DNA of 64,000 bases from the NCBI GenBank assembly GCA_900188465.1, contig FZPE01000001.1, positions 434,001 through 498,000 on the forward strand. The letters run 5' to 3'. Position 1 is the stretch's first letter. The number at the start of each line of letters is the position of its first letter. A program made the translations under genes and the position numbers. Below are positions 10,817-19,658 of this stretch, piece after piece. Source of the DNA: Micrococcales bacterium KH10 (lineage in GTDB: Bacteria > Actinomycetota > Actinomycetes > Actinomycetales > Cellulomonadaceae). The notes below the pieces were generated by a model. That model had not been told where the DNA came from. It was given only the letters and a program-made list of their open reading frames with translations, and made no database searches.

Positions 10817-11196
10817 TGGTCTGTGCCAGTCGTGCTGATTGACCCGTCTGGGCCACGGTGATGCGGCGGAATGCCGTCCACAACGTGCTCGGCCTGGAAC
10901 ACCGCATGTGTCACCAATTCGCGGGCATGCTCGTCAATGAGACTGTAGAACACGCGTGTGCCTTCCTGGCGCGTAGCGACGATCTTCCCCCACCGCAGCT
11001 TCGCCAGATGCTGCGACACCGCCGTCGGCGACTTCCCGACCCGCTCGGCCAGCTCTCCCACCGCTAATTCACCGTCACGCAGTGCAAGGATGATCCTGAC
11101 CCTCGTCGCATCGGACAGCAATGAGAACACCTCGGCCGCCAGTTCCACATACTGGCTCTCGACACCAAAACTGCATGTCTTCGTACCTTCATGCAT
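10813..11196 (-). CDS. ArsR/SmtB family metal-sensing repressor, KmtR-like
   Basis: A 127-residue winged-helix repressor. The helix-turn-helix spans about residues 45-70, with SPTAVSQHLAKL as recognition helix. The C-terminal segment HAVFQAEHVVDGIPPHH contains the His/Glu pattern that forms the Ni/Co site of mycobacterial KmtR; a cysteine lies at residue 8. Its usual target, a metal exporter, is the adjacent gene, translationally coupled to it but destroyed. The regulator itself shows no lesion, so it either lost its local target recently or controls a gene elsewhere. Metal identity is inferred by resemblance only. Confidence 0.85.
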
Positions 11197-11203
11197 ACGA
11201 AGA
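11178..11203. promoter_or_regulatory. Candidate operator of the ArsR-type repressor
   Basis: A perfect inverted repeat, TCTTCGTA (11178-11185) and TACGAAGA (11196-11203) with a 10-base spacer, spans the start codon of the repressor gene. ArsR/SmtB proteins bind such 8+8 dyads at their own promoters. One arm lies within the first codons, which is unusual, so the site could be chance. Confidence 0.4.
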
Positions 11204-11370
11204 TAATGGGGTTCCGCCTCCGCGCGTGCAAGGCGGCTGCCGTCAGCTCAGGTCGACAACCTGGAGATCGAGGCGGAACAGTTCAGAAGGGGAATCTGAA
11301 CTCGGGTCGGAAAGGGCGACCGTTTCGGCCGTCACTCCGTAAGGTGACAGTCGTGCCCTAGGCTGACGCT

Positions 11371-12108
11371 ATGAGGATCGCAATCGCGGGCGGAACTGGT
11401 CAGGCGGGGACACAGGCGGCTCTGGCGGCACGCGCACGCGGGCACGAGGTGATCGTGCTGGCGCGTTCAGAAGGCGTTGATCTCGTCTCCGGTGCGGGCG
11501 CTGCCGCGGCACTTGACGGGGTGGATGCCGTCATCGACGCGTCCGGTGTGAGACCGGGGGACGATCCGGTCACATTCCACGAGACCGTCGTTCATACGCT
11601 CGCGGGCGCGGCACCGCCCCACCTCATCGTGCTGTCGATCGTGAACTGTGATCGCGCAGGCGAGTACCCGCTGTACGCCGGCAAACTCGCTCAAGAGCGA
11701 GCCGCCGAGGCAGGCGGCGTCCCATTCACCATCGCCCGCACCACGCAACTTCACGAATTTGCCGCGCAGGTATGGCACATGGGCACCCGCGGGCCGCTGC
11801 ATTTCAGTCCGCGGATGCGCACTCAGCCGGTCGCCGTACGAGAGGTCGGGGCCCATCTCGTTGACCTGGCTGAGGCCGCACCCGCTGGTCGCGCGCCAGA
11901 CTTCGGAGGACCACGGGAGGAATCCCTCGTGGAGATGGTGCGTGGTTATGCCCGAGCGAGCGGCGCCGGACGCTTCGTCATCCCGATCAACCTGGGCGGC
12001 GCGTTCGGTCGTGCTCAGCGCGATGGAACCCTATTGCCAGAGCCTGGCGCAGTGCACGGCACCGAGACTTTCGACGACTGGCTGACGCGCGTCTTCCTGG
12101 ATCGATAA
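11371..12108 (+). CDS. NAD(P)-binding protein, atypical short-chain dehydrogenase (NmrA-like)
   Basis: A 245-residue Rossmann-fold protein. The dinucleotide-binding glycine motif is at the very N-terminus (IAGGTGQAGTQ), followed by an acidic/basic strand end and VDAVIDASG, the usual second strand. The catalytic YxxxK appears as LYAGKLAQE. Proteins of this group act as oxidoreductases or as redox-sensing NAD(P) binders; the substrate is unknown. A -10-like TAGGCT ends six bases before the ATG, so the transcript may be leaderless. It reads away from the repressor and has no partner gene. The interval 11204-11370 also holds a small dyad, GTTCAGA/TCTGAAC (11281-11301). Confidence 0.75.
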   Translation: MRIAIAGGTGQAGTQAALAARARGHEVIVLARSEGVDLVSGAGAAAALDGVDAVIDASGVRPGDDPVTFHETVVHTLAGAAPPHLIVLSIVNCDRAGEYPLYAGKLAQERAAEAGGVPFTIARTTQLHEFAAQVWHMGTRGPLHFSPRMRTQPVAVREVGAHLVDLAEAAPAGRAPDFGGPREESLVEMVRGYARASGAGRFVIPINLGGAFGRAQRDGTLLPEPGAVHGTETFDDWLTRVFLDR

Positions 12109-12219
12109 GCCAGTTCAGCGACCCCCACCGTTTGCGGGTCTTGTACGGCAGACTGCCAACCCTAGAAACAAGCCGGTCTAGACGCGGCTACTCTTGCGGT
12201 CCTACGGAGGTGCCGCTGC

Positions 12220-14109
12220 TCACATGACGGCACGCAGTTGGCGGCGATGCTGTTCGAGGGCCAGCAAATCCTGCAATATCTGCTGGTAGTCCTCGGTGTT
12301 GCCTTGGGTTTCCATACGTGACAATCGTGAACGTTCTTCAGCGATACGACGAGTCAAAACCACATCGACGACCTTGACGACAAGCCCGCGCACGTAGTCT
12401 TCGATTCCTTCGGGCCGATCCTGCGGCAACGGGACAGTCACCAACTCGGATACCACTGTTTTGATCTGCTCAGGCGCCTCGTTAATCACCCGAGCCACCC
12501 AAGCGGCACTCTCGCCTTCTTGCAGCGCTCCTACCCCGCCAGCGGCCCGAATCGCGTCATGGACAGATCGGGCCGCCGCCGCGGTGAATGTGTCGCTGCC
12601 CAAGGCATCGAAAGTCTCTGCGGGCACCGATTCAGGGAACTGCAGCACCGCGGCAAGCATCTCCCGTTCCAGCCTGGCCAGTGGGTCTCGCGGACTGGCC
12701 GCCAACCGTGGCGGGGACGCGGTCGATGACGCAGCCGCTGTCCGCTGACGTCCCGAAGACTGCTGCATCATAGTGCGGATCTCACGCGGTGACATGCCGG
12801 TGTGCCCTGCCACTCGGCGTTCATACTCCGAGCGCAGCGCGTTGTCCCGGATGCTGGCAACGACGGGGGCGACATCACGGACTGCGGCGACTCGTCCTTC
12901 CGCGGTATCGAGATCGAAGGAGCGCATGATCGAATCGATCACGAACTCGAAAAGCGGCTTACGTGCGCTCACCAGCGACTGCACCGCTTGTGGTCCGCCC
13001 GACATCCGCAGTTCGCACGGATCCATACCGCCAGGTGAGATAGCGACGAAAGTCTGAGCGAAGAAACGCTCGTCCTCTCCGAACGCCCGCAGCGCGGCTT
13101 TACGCCCGGCCTCATCACCGTCGAAGGTGAAAATCACCTCGCCGCCCAACGACTTACCACCGGACAACTGCACCCCGCCGATGGTGCTCGTATCCCCCAA
13201 CATGCGGCGCACTACCCGAACATGTTCGCCTCCGAAGGCAGTACCGCACGTCGCAACCGCATATGGGACACCAGATAGGTGCGCCGCCATCACATCCGTG
13301 TAGCCTTCGACAACGACGATCTTCTTTTCCTTGGCAATGGCACGACGCGCTAAGTCGATGCCGTAGAGCACTTGTGATTTCTTATAGAGAGCCGTCTCGG
13401 GAGTATTGAGATACTTAGGGCCTTGATCCTCATCAAAGAGTTTTCTAGCGCCGAATCCGATGACTTCCCCCGTGACATCGCGAATCGGCCAGACCAGCCT
13501 GCCTCGGAAGCGATCATAGATCCCCCGCTGTCCCTGACTGACCAGACCGGAGGCCGTGAGCTCCTCCTCAGTAAAGCCGCGACCGCGCAGGTGCCGCATC
13601 AGGTTGTCCCAGCCGGTAGGGGCGAACCCGACACCGAACGTCTCAGCCGCTTCACGGTCGAAACTGCGCGCAGTCAAGAACTCGCGGCCCGCCGCAGCAC
13701 CAGGAGTGTCCAGTTGTTCGGCATAGAACTGCGCGGCGACCCGATGCGCGTCCAAAAGACGTGCCCTGGTGCCGGTGTCCATGCCCTTACGGGTGCTTGA
13801 ACCGGCTTCGTACTGAACTGTCACACCGTATTTGCCAGCGAGATACTCCACCGCATCGGCGAACGACAGCGCGTCAATCTGCTGGATGAACGAGATGACG
13901 TCGCCGCCCTGATTGCATCCGAAGCAATGCCACCGGCCAACGTGGGGACGAACGTGGAATGACGCGGTGCGTTCGTCGTGGAAGGGGCACAGCCCTTTCA
14001 TGGAGCCGACACCGGCCGTCTTGAGCGTGACGTGCTGTCCGACGACCTCTTCAATGCGCGCACGAGCACGCACCTCGTCTACGGTTTCACGCTTGATCAG
14101 TCCGGCCAC
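12220..14109 (-). CDS. dnaG: DNA primase
   Basis: Synthesises RNA primers at the replication fork. The N-terminal CHC2 zinc-binding domain is intact (LCPFHDERTASF and WHCFGCNQGG), then comes the RNA polymerase core and the Toprim catalytic segments VVEGYTDVMAAH and FTFDGDEAGRKA. A C-terminal helicase-binding domain follows a Ser/Ala-rich linker near residue 450. The GTG at 14109 is chosen because the protein then begins like other actinobacterial primases (V/MAGxI). A TTG ten codons upstream is the longer option. A loop of about 15 residues (around TSTIGGVQLSGGKSLGG) sits between the two Toprim motifs. It lies downstream of dgt in the same direction. Confidence 0.95.
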   Translation of the reverse strand: MAGLIKRETVDEVRARARIEEVVGQHVTLKTAGVGSMKGLCPFHDERTASFHVRPHVGRWHCFGCNQGGDVISFIQQIDALSFADAVEYLAGKYGVTVQYEAGSSTRKGMDTGTRARLLDAHRVAAQFYAEQLDTPGAAAGREFLTARSFDREAAETFGVGFAPTGWDNLMRHLRGRGFTEEELTASGLVSQGQRGIYDRFRGRLVWPIRDVTGEVIGFGARKLFDEDQGPKYLNTPETALYKKSQVLYGIDLARRAIAKEKKIVVVEGYTDVMAAHLSGVPYAVATCGTAFGGEHVRVVRRMLGDTSTIGGVQLSGGKSLGGEVIFTFDGDEAGRKAALRAFGEDERFFAQTFVAISPGGMDPCELRMSGGPQAVQSLVSARKPLFEFVIDSIMRSFDLDTAEGRVAAVRDVAPVVASIRDNALRSEYERRVAGHTGMSPREIRTMMQQSSGRQRTAAASSTASPPRLAASPRDPLARLEREMLAAVLQFPESVPAETFDALGSDTFTAAAARSVHDAIRAAGGVGALQEGESAAWVARVINEAPEQIKTVVSELVTVPLPQDRPEGIEDYVRGLVVKVVDVVLTRRIAEERSRLSRMETQGNTEDYQQILQDLLALEQHRRQLRAVM

Positions 14110-14144
14110 ATCCGAGAGTCTAGTTCGCCGAGCGACCAATAGGG

Positions 14145-15419
14145 CTAGTTACACAGGCGCGCGTGCCACTCAAGTGCGGACACATCGGTCAATGAGGCGA
14201 TCTGATCAATCACGACGCGCAGCCGCTGACTATCGTCATCGGAGGCGTACCAATCGACTTTGAAGGCGGTTTCAAGCACACTCGGCCCTAGCTCTCGCAC
14301 GACTTCAACGAGGTCAAGCAAGATCCGGCGCTGCCGGGGATAGACCGGCTCGCTCTCACGCGGCGCCATCACGTAGGCGACGGCGGTACCCTTCAACACC
14401 AGGATCTCGGCGAGCGTTTCGTGCGGCACGACCACATTGGCCTGATAGCGGACGAGCGCTCCCTGACCGTATTGTGCTCGGGTCGCTTTTTCGGCAGCTG
14501 ACACGAACCTGCCGATCAGCGCACTGGTGAGGTTCTTCAGCGCGGCGAGCGCGCGACGAGTGCCATCAAATCCGTGTAGAAGCAATCCGGCTTGGTCCAA
14601 GCGCGCCATGGCATCGCGCAGATCTTGTGCTGATACCACCCCGCCGTACCAGGCATCAACGGCTTCGACGACCCGGGCTCGCCCTTCGTCTGCGGCTAGT
14701 TCTGCGAGATCCATTCGGCCCGAGGCAACCGCGTCTTCGACGTCGTGCACGGAGTAGGCGACATCATCTGCGAAGTCCATGACCTGCGCTTCGAGACATT
14801 TGACGCCGTCGGGAGCTCCGTCGCGCAACCATTCGAATACCGGCAGATCGTCCTCGTAGACACCGAATTTGTGGGTTCGGCGTCCGTCCAGAATGACGGG
14901 ACGGTCCTCAAAGGCCCACGGGTACTTGGTTGCGGCATCCAAGCTGGCCCGAGTCAGGTTCAAACCAGCCGAACGCCCGTCGACTGTGAGCACTTTTGGC
15001 TCAAGTCGCGTCAATAGTCGCAAGGTCTGGGCGTTACCCTCGAAACCACCGATACCGCTGGCTGCCTCGCTCAGCGCCCGTTCCCCGTTGTGACCAAACG
15101 GCGGGTGCCCCAGATCATGCGCCAAGCAAGCGGTATCGACCACGTCGGGGTCACATCCCAGTGCTTTGCCCAGTTCACGTCCCACCTGAGCCACCTCAAG
15201 GGTGTGGGTGAGCCGGTTACGCACAAAGTCATCGGACGACGGTCCCAGCACTTGAGTCTTCGCGCTGAGTCGTCGCAGAGCCGAAGAGTGGACGAGCCGT
15301 CCCCGGTCGCGCTCGAAGGCGGTTCGAGCGGGATTCTTAGCAGGTTCCGCCACCCAGCGTGCGGTGTCATGCTCGGAATACCGCAGTATTTGCATGGATG
15401 CGTGTTTATCAGCTGTCAT
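14145..15419 (-). CDS. dgt: Deoxyguanosinetriphosphate triphosphohydrolase-like protein
   Basis: HD-domain dNTP triphosphohydrolase that releases tripolyphosphate from dGTP or other dNTPs. Metal ligands are visible in RLTHTLEVAQVGR, in the HD pair of CLAHDLGHPPFGHNGE and in VMDFADDVAYSVHDVED; the N-terminal RTAFERDRGRLVHSSALRRL is the usual family start. About 424 residues is the normal size. The ATG at 15419 lies two bases after the dusB stop with GGTGGA upstream, and is preferred over a GTG six codons earlier. It is in a dusB-dgt-dnaG run. Confidence 0.94.
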   Translation of the reverse strand: MTADKHASMQILRYSEHDTARWVAEPAKNPARTAFERDRGRLVHSSALRRLSAKTQVLGPSSDDFVRNRLTHTLEVAQVGRELGKALGCDPDVVDTACLAHDLGHPPFGHNGERALSEAASGIGGFEGNAQTLRLLTRLEPKVLTVDGRSAGLNLTRASLDAATKYPWAFEDRPVILDGRRTHKFGVYEDDLPVFEWLRDGAPDGVKCLEAQVMDFADDVAYSVHDVEDAVASGRMDLAELAADEGRARVVEAVDAWYGGVVSAQDLRDAMARLDQAGLLLHGFDGTRRALAALKNLTSALIGRFVSAAEKATRAQYGQGALVRYQANVVVPHETLAEILVLKGTAVAYVMAPRESEPVYPRQRRILLDLVEVVRELGPSVLETAFKVDWYASDDDSQRLRVVIDQIASLTDVSALEWHARLCN

Positions 15420-15420
15420 A

Positions 15421-16596
15421 TCATCCACCGGAGACACTGAGTTCAGCTTCAGCGAGCTTTTCTCGATGCTCAGCGGTCAACTCTCGTGAATCGAGCCAAC
15501 CATGCGGCAGGTGCGGTCTCTTCTCGGAGCCTTGCCGTCCGCGCTGACCTTCGGCGGCATCCCCCGGATAGGGCTGATCCAGGTCAAGCGCATTGAGCCG
15601 TTCGCGCAGTTCCTGCAGAGTCGAGACCAGTGCAAGAGCATGGCGCGACTCCCCGCCCACGGGGTATCCCTTGAAATACCAGGCTATGTGTTTACGCAGG
15701 TCGCGGCAGCCCTTGTCCTCGTCACCGAAAAACTGCGCCATCAACTCGCCGTGCCGGTAGACCGTATCGGCCACCTCGCCCAAAGTGGGCCGTACTCTGC
15801 GGTCAGAGCCCTCCATCGCAGCCTGCAGATCGGCGAACAGCCACGGCCGACCCTGGCAGCCTCTTCCGATCACAACGCCATCGCATCCGGTCTGTGCCAT
15901 CATCTCAAGCGCATCTTCCGCGCTCCAGATATCTCCGTTGCCAAGTACTGGGATTTTCGTGACGGTACGTTTCAACTCCGCAATCGCGGACCAGTCGGCA
16001 TGCCCGGAGTAATACTGCGCTGCTGTGCGACCATGTAGCGCGACCGCTGCCACGCCAAGATCCTGTGCGATCAGTCCTGCCTCTAGGTAGGTTTCGTGAT
16101 CGGCGTCGATACCTTTGCGCATTTTGATGGTGACGGGAACATCGCGTGTTGCGGCTGCCGTCACCGCGGCGTCGACGATGCGCGTGAAGAGCTCGCGTTT
16201 CCAAGGGAGCGCGGCTCCACCCCCCTTACGGGTGACCTTAGGAACCGGGCAGCCGAAGTTGAGATCGACGTGATCCGCCCGATCCTCGTCAACGATCAGT
16301 TTGACCGCGGCGCCCACGGTGGCTGGGTCGACACCGTATACCTGTGCGGATCGCGGGCTCTCGTCCTCATCAAAGGTGACAATACGCAGTGCTTCAGGAT
16401 TGCGTTCGACCAAGGCTCGCGATGTGACCATTTCTGCCACATACAGCCCGCCCCCGTTCTCCCGACACAGTCGGCGAAAGGCGGCGTTAGTGATACCCGC
16501 CATAGGCGCGAGCACCACTGGAGTCTCGACTCGCATCCGGCCGATCTGTAACGGCGCGACCGCGGGCGATACCGCAAGGTTCGTCTGCCCTGTCAT
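15421..16596 (-). CDS. dusB: tRNA-dihydrouridine synthase, DusB type
   Basis: FMN-dependent reductase making dihydrouridine in the tRNA D-loop. The TIM-barrel N-terminus carries the PMAGITNAAFR signature, the catalytic cysteine is in NFGCPVPKVTRKGGGA, and GNGDIWS and VVIGRGCQGRPWLF form the phosphate-binding end. The C-terminal helical domain is longer than usual, with a basic tail. An ATG at 16596 is chosen; a GTG at 16611 overlapping the glycyl-tRNA synthetase stop is the alternative. It lies eight bases from glyQS in the same direction. Confidence 0.94.
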   Translation of the reverse strand: MTGQTNLAVSPAVAPLQIGRMRVETPVVLAPMAGITNAAFRRLCRENGGGLYVAEMVTSRALVERNPEALRIVTFDEDESPRSAQVYGVDPATVGAAVKLIVDEDRADHVDLNFGCPVPKVTRKGGGAALPWKRELFTRIVDAAVTAAATRDVPVTIKMRKGIDADHETYLEAGLIAQDLGVAAVALHGRTAAQYYSGHADWSAIAELKRTVTKIPVLGNGDIWSAEDALEMMAQTGCDGVVIGRGCQGRPWLFADLQAAMEGSDRRVRPTLGEVADTVYRHGELMAQFFGDEDKGCRDLRKHIAWYFKGYPVGGESRHALALVSTLQELRERLNALDLDQPYPGDAAEGQRGRQGSEKRPHLPHGWLDSRELTAEHREKLAEAELSVSGG

Positions 16597-16603
16597 TGCA
16601 CCA

Positions 16604-17998
16604 TCACGCACCGACGAGGCGCTCCCCCAGGTAGCTGGTGATCTGGCTGAGGCTGACGCGCTCTTGACTCATAGAATCTCGTTCACGCACGGTGACGGCG
16701 TCGTCTTCAAGCGTGTCGAAGTCCACCGTGACACAGTACGGCGTACCGATCTCGTCTTGACGACGGTAACGGCGTCCGATTGCGCCCGCGTCGTCGAAAT
16801 CAACATTCCAGATCTTGCGCAGTTCTGCAGCCAAATCCCGTGCCTTCGGGCTGAGCTGCTCATTACGGCTCAATGGCAGCACGGCCGCCTTGATCGGCGC
16901 AAGACGGTGGTCGAGGCGCAGCACCGTGCGCTTGTCGACGCCGCCCTTGGCGTTGGGCGCCTCGTCCTCGTGATAAGCCTCGACAAGGAAAGCCATCAAA
17001 GAACGAGTCAGTCCAGCCGCCGGCTCGATCACGTACGGCACCCAACGCTCATTGCCCTGCTGGTCGAAGTAGGACAGATCCTTGCCTGAGTGTTCCGTGT
17101 GAGTCGACAGGTCGAAATCGGTGCGGTTGGCGATTCCTTCGAGTTCTCCCCATTCAGAGCCCTGGAAGCCGAACCTGTATTCGATGTCGACGGTGCGTTT
17201 GGAATAGTGCGAGAGCTTTTCTTGCGGGTGCTCGTATAGCCGCAGGTTGTCCCGGTCGATGCCGAGGCCCACATACCAGTCGGTTCGCGCATCGATCCAG
17301 TACTGGTGCCATTCTTCGTCTGTTCCAGGCTGAACGAAGTACTCCATCTCCATCTGCTCGAACTCGCGGGTCCTGAAGATGAAGTTTCCTGGTGTGATCT
17401 CGTTACGGAAGGACTTGCCGATCTGGCCGATACCAAACGGCGGCTTCTTCCGGGCAGCACCCATGACGTTGGAGAAGTTCACGAAGATGCCCTGTGCCGT
17501 CTCCGGGCGCAGGTAGTGCAGACCGGACTCGTCCTCGACAGGGCCTAGGTAGGTCTTGAGCATCATGTTGAACTCGCGCGGTTCAGTCCACTGACCACGC
17601 GTACCGCAATTCGGGCAGGGCAACTCGTCCATCGGGATCGAGTCCGGGTCATCGATGTTCTTGCGCTCAGCGTATTCCTCTTGCATCTGGTCAACGCGGA
17701 ACCTCTTGTGGCAGCTGAGGCACTCTGTCAGCGGATCGGTGAAGACACCCACGTGACCGGAGGCGACCCAGACTTGACGAGGCAGAATGACAGACGAGTC
17801 CAATCCGACGACATCATCGCGACCGCGCACCATGGTTTGCCACCATTGACGCTTGATGTTCTCTTTGAGTTCCACTCCAAGTGGGCCGTAGTCCCAGGCG
17901 GACCGGGTTCCACCGTAAATCTCCCCGGAGGGGAACACGAATCCCCGTCGCTTAGCAAGGGAAATCACAGCATCGAGTTTGGACGTCGTCGCGGCCAC
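16604..17998 (-). CDS. glyS: Glycyl-tRNA synthetase (single-chain, class II)
   Basis: Charges tRNA-Gly. This is the 464-residue homodimeric (eukaryote/Gram-positive style, GlyQS) enzyme rather than the two-subunit form. Class II motif 1 is near the [16 protein letters not shown] start, motif 2 around [16 protein letters not shown], and motif 3 near the [15 protein letters not shown] segment. A zinc-like pair CLSCHKRF and [10 protein letters not shown] is present in the insertion. The GTG start has CAAGG upstream. The 257 bases before it, shared with the divergent ROK gene, show no T-box motif. Confidence 0.96.
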   Translation of the reverse strand: MAATTSKLDAVISLAKRRGFVFPSGEIYGGTRSAWDYGPLGVELKENIKRQWWQTMVRGRDDVVGLDSSVILPRQVWVASGHVGVFTDPLTECLSCHKRFRVDQMQEEYAERKNIDDPDSIPMDELPCPNCGTRGQWTEPREFNMMLKTYLGPVEDESGLHYLRPETAQGIFVNFSNVMGAARKKPPFGIGQIGKSFRNEITPGNFIFRTREFEQMEMEYFVQPGTDEEWHQYWIDARTDWYVGLGIDRDNLRLYEHPQEKLSHYSKRTVDIEYRFGFQGSEWGELEGIANRTDFDLSTHTEHSGKDLSYFDQQGNERWVPYVIEPAAGLTRSLMAFLVEAYHEDEAPNAKGGVDKRTVLRLDHRLAPIKAAVLPLSRNEQLSPKARDLAAELRKIWNVDFDDAGAIGRRYRRQDEIGTPYCVTVDFDTLEDDAVTVRERDSMSQERVSLSQITSYLGERLVGA

Positions 17999-18211
17999 CT
18001 TGAGTCACTCCATCTACACAGGTCAGGTCTACTGGATCATTCCGCATGAGGTCACACGGAAGTAACTTCAGTCGGTGGCGATCTATGAAATGACACTCTT
18101 GGCCATCACCCCATCCGACGGCTCATAGCCTACTCGGAAACCAGGCGCAGAACATGGAGGCGCTACCTGGGTCTATGGTCAACCAATGCGGCGTTGGCGA
18201 ATTGTTACCGT

Positions 18212-18247
18212 TCAAGACTTGACCGCATAGCGTGCCGGGCATAAGAC
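18212..18247 (+). promoter_or_regulatory. Promoter of the ROK regulator with inverted repeat over -35
   Basis: TTGACC (18219-18224), a 17-base spacer and TAAGAC (18242-18247) precede the ATG at 18256 by eight bases, predicting a leaderless or near-leaderless mRNA. The -35 box is the right half of an inverted repeat, TCAAG-A-CTTGA (18212-18222). A similar repeat lies over the -35 of the transporter operon, suggesting autoregulation. The rest of the 17999-18255 interval shows nothing further I can support. Confidence 0.55.
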
Positions 18248-18255
18248 TTCAGCCC

Positions 18256-19446
18256 ATGGGACGCGCAAAGACGGGCACCACCCCCACTTCAAAAGACACC
18301 GGATCGCAGCGAGCGTTACGCACACTCAACACCAATAAGATCTTCGATGCCCTCACCCGTCACGGCGCGCAGACCCAGGCCAACTTGGCACGGCTTACCG
18401 GACTGTCGGCCGGCACGGTGTCCAATATCGTCCGAGAACTCGTCGATGAGGGCAGGGTCACCACGGAATCCGTAGTGGCCAGTGGCCGCCGGTCTGCCCT
18501 GGTCTCACTCGTCCCCGACCCCCGCATTGTGCTGGGTTTGGATGTTGGGCGCTCCCATATGCGCATCTTGGCCTCAGACACGAGCCACCGCACCTTCGGC
18601 CGCCAGGACCTTCAGGTTGGCGCAGATCTCAATCCCCATGAGACCTTTACCCTCGCGCGCGGCATGGTTGACCGGCTCATCCAAGAACATGACATCGACG
18701 AGAGCAAAATTGTGCAGGTAGGCATCGCCGTGCCTGCCTCTGCCGCGCCGCAGAGCGGTCGTGTGGTCCAGGGATCAGTGCTTCCTCATTGGGCCAGCTA
18801 TGACCTGGCTAGCATCAGCGCCGAAATCCTCGGACGACCGACAGTGCTGGAAAATGACGCTTCGCTCGGTGCGCTGGCGCAGTTGACCTACGGCTCGCGT
18901 CCGGCATCGGGCACGGTGATTTACATCAAGGTCGCATCCGGCATAGGTATCGGCATAGCGATCAACGGCACGGTGTACCGATCGACTTCGGGCCTGAGCG
19001 GCGAGATCGGTCACATCCAGCTGTTCGATGGCGGCGATGTCTGTTATTGCGGCAATCGTGGCTGCCTGGAGACGCTGGCGTCATCGCGCCGGATCGTGTC
19101 AGACCTCGCCCATGTGAGGCGGAACCCGAAGACGAGTCTGGACGATGTCATCAAAGGCGCCCAACAGCATGACCCAGCGGTACGGCGCATCTTGGCGGAG
19201 TCAGGAAGCGCTCTGGGACGAGTAGTCGCCACGCTCGCCAATATCTTCGGACCTGACGTGATCGTCCTGGGCGGGCCGCTGGCTCCGGCAGGACAGGATT
19301 TCCTTGATCCGGTGGTCCATACCGCGCGCCAGCAAGCGCTGCCCGCCGCATTGGCTGAAACTACTTTCGTGCTTTCCGAGTTTGGCGACGAGGACGAGGT
19401 ACGTGGCGCTTGCGCGCTTGCGCTGCATCACCTTCTCGGCTCCTAA
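18256..19446 (+). CDS. ROK family transcriptional regulator (sugar-responsive repressor)
   Basis: A 396-residue repressor. The N-terminal winged helix (about residues 25-80) has a recognition helix in LSAGTVSNIVREL. The ROK domain then shows the ATP-binding-fold segment VLGLDVGRSHMRI, the GIGIGIAINGTVYR strand, the GEIGHIQL sugar motif and the zinc motif CYCGNRGCLETLAS. Regulators of this XylR/NagC-like type release DNA on binding a sugar. It lies directly upstream of the monosaccharide ABC transporter in the same direction, so the transporter is its likely target. The ATG at 18256 fits the promoter spacing; a GTG at 18232 falls between the -35 and -10 boxes. Confidence 0.9.
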   Translation: MGRAKTGTTPTSKDTGSQRALRTLNTNKIFDALTRHGAQTQANLARLTGLSAGTVSNIVRELVDEGRVTTESVVASGRRSALVSLVPDPRIVLGLDVGRSHMRILASDTSHRTFGRQDLQVGADLNPHETFTLARGMVDRLIQEHDIDESKIVQVGIAVPASAAPQSGRVVQGSVLPHWASYDLASISAEILGRPTVLENDASLGALAQLTYGSRPASGTVIYIKVASGIGIGIAINGTVYRSTSGLSGEIGHIQLFDGGDVCYCGNRGCLETLASSRRIVSDLAHVRRNPKTSLDDVIKGAQQHDPAVRRILAESGSALGRVVATLANIFGPDVIVLGGPLAPAGQDFLDPVVHTARQQALPAALAETTFVLSEFGDEDEVRGACALALHHLLGS

Positions 19447-19557
19447 CGCCGCCATATTTAAACCAACGCAAGGTCATCTTGTGCACGACTATTGGTAACG
19501 AATCGGACAATACGAATGCCGGATGTATCAATCTAGTAACACTGCCCGCAGATAGTG

Positions 19558-19597
19558 CGTCAAAGGTTTGACGGCGACGGTCCGAGCCAACTAACGT
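19558..19597 (+). promoter_or_regulatory. Promoter of the sugar ABC operon with overlapping operator-like repeat
   Basis: TTGACG (19568-19573), an 18-base spacer and TAACGT (19592-19597) form a plausible promoter about 60 bases before the ATPase start. The inverted repeat CGTCAAA-GG-TTTGACG (19558-19573) includes the whole -35 box. A repressor bound here would block RNA polymerase; the ROK protein upstream is the obvious candidate. Confidence 0.55.
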
Positions 19598-19658
19598 CAC
19601 GTGTGGCGCCAAGGATGGTGCTTAACCGCTGACATGCGATGGAGCGTGAGACTGATCA

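Noticed and set aside
17999-18255. Possible T-box or riboswitch upstream of glyQS
   Set aside because: No T-box conserved sequence, specifier loop or terminator/antiterminator pair found on the minus strand.
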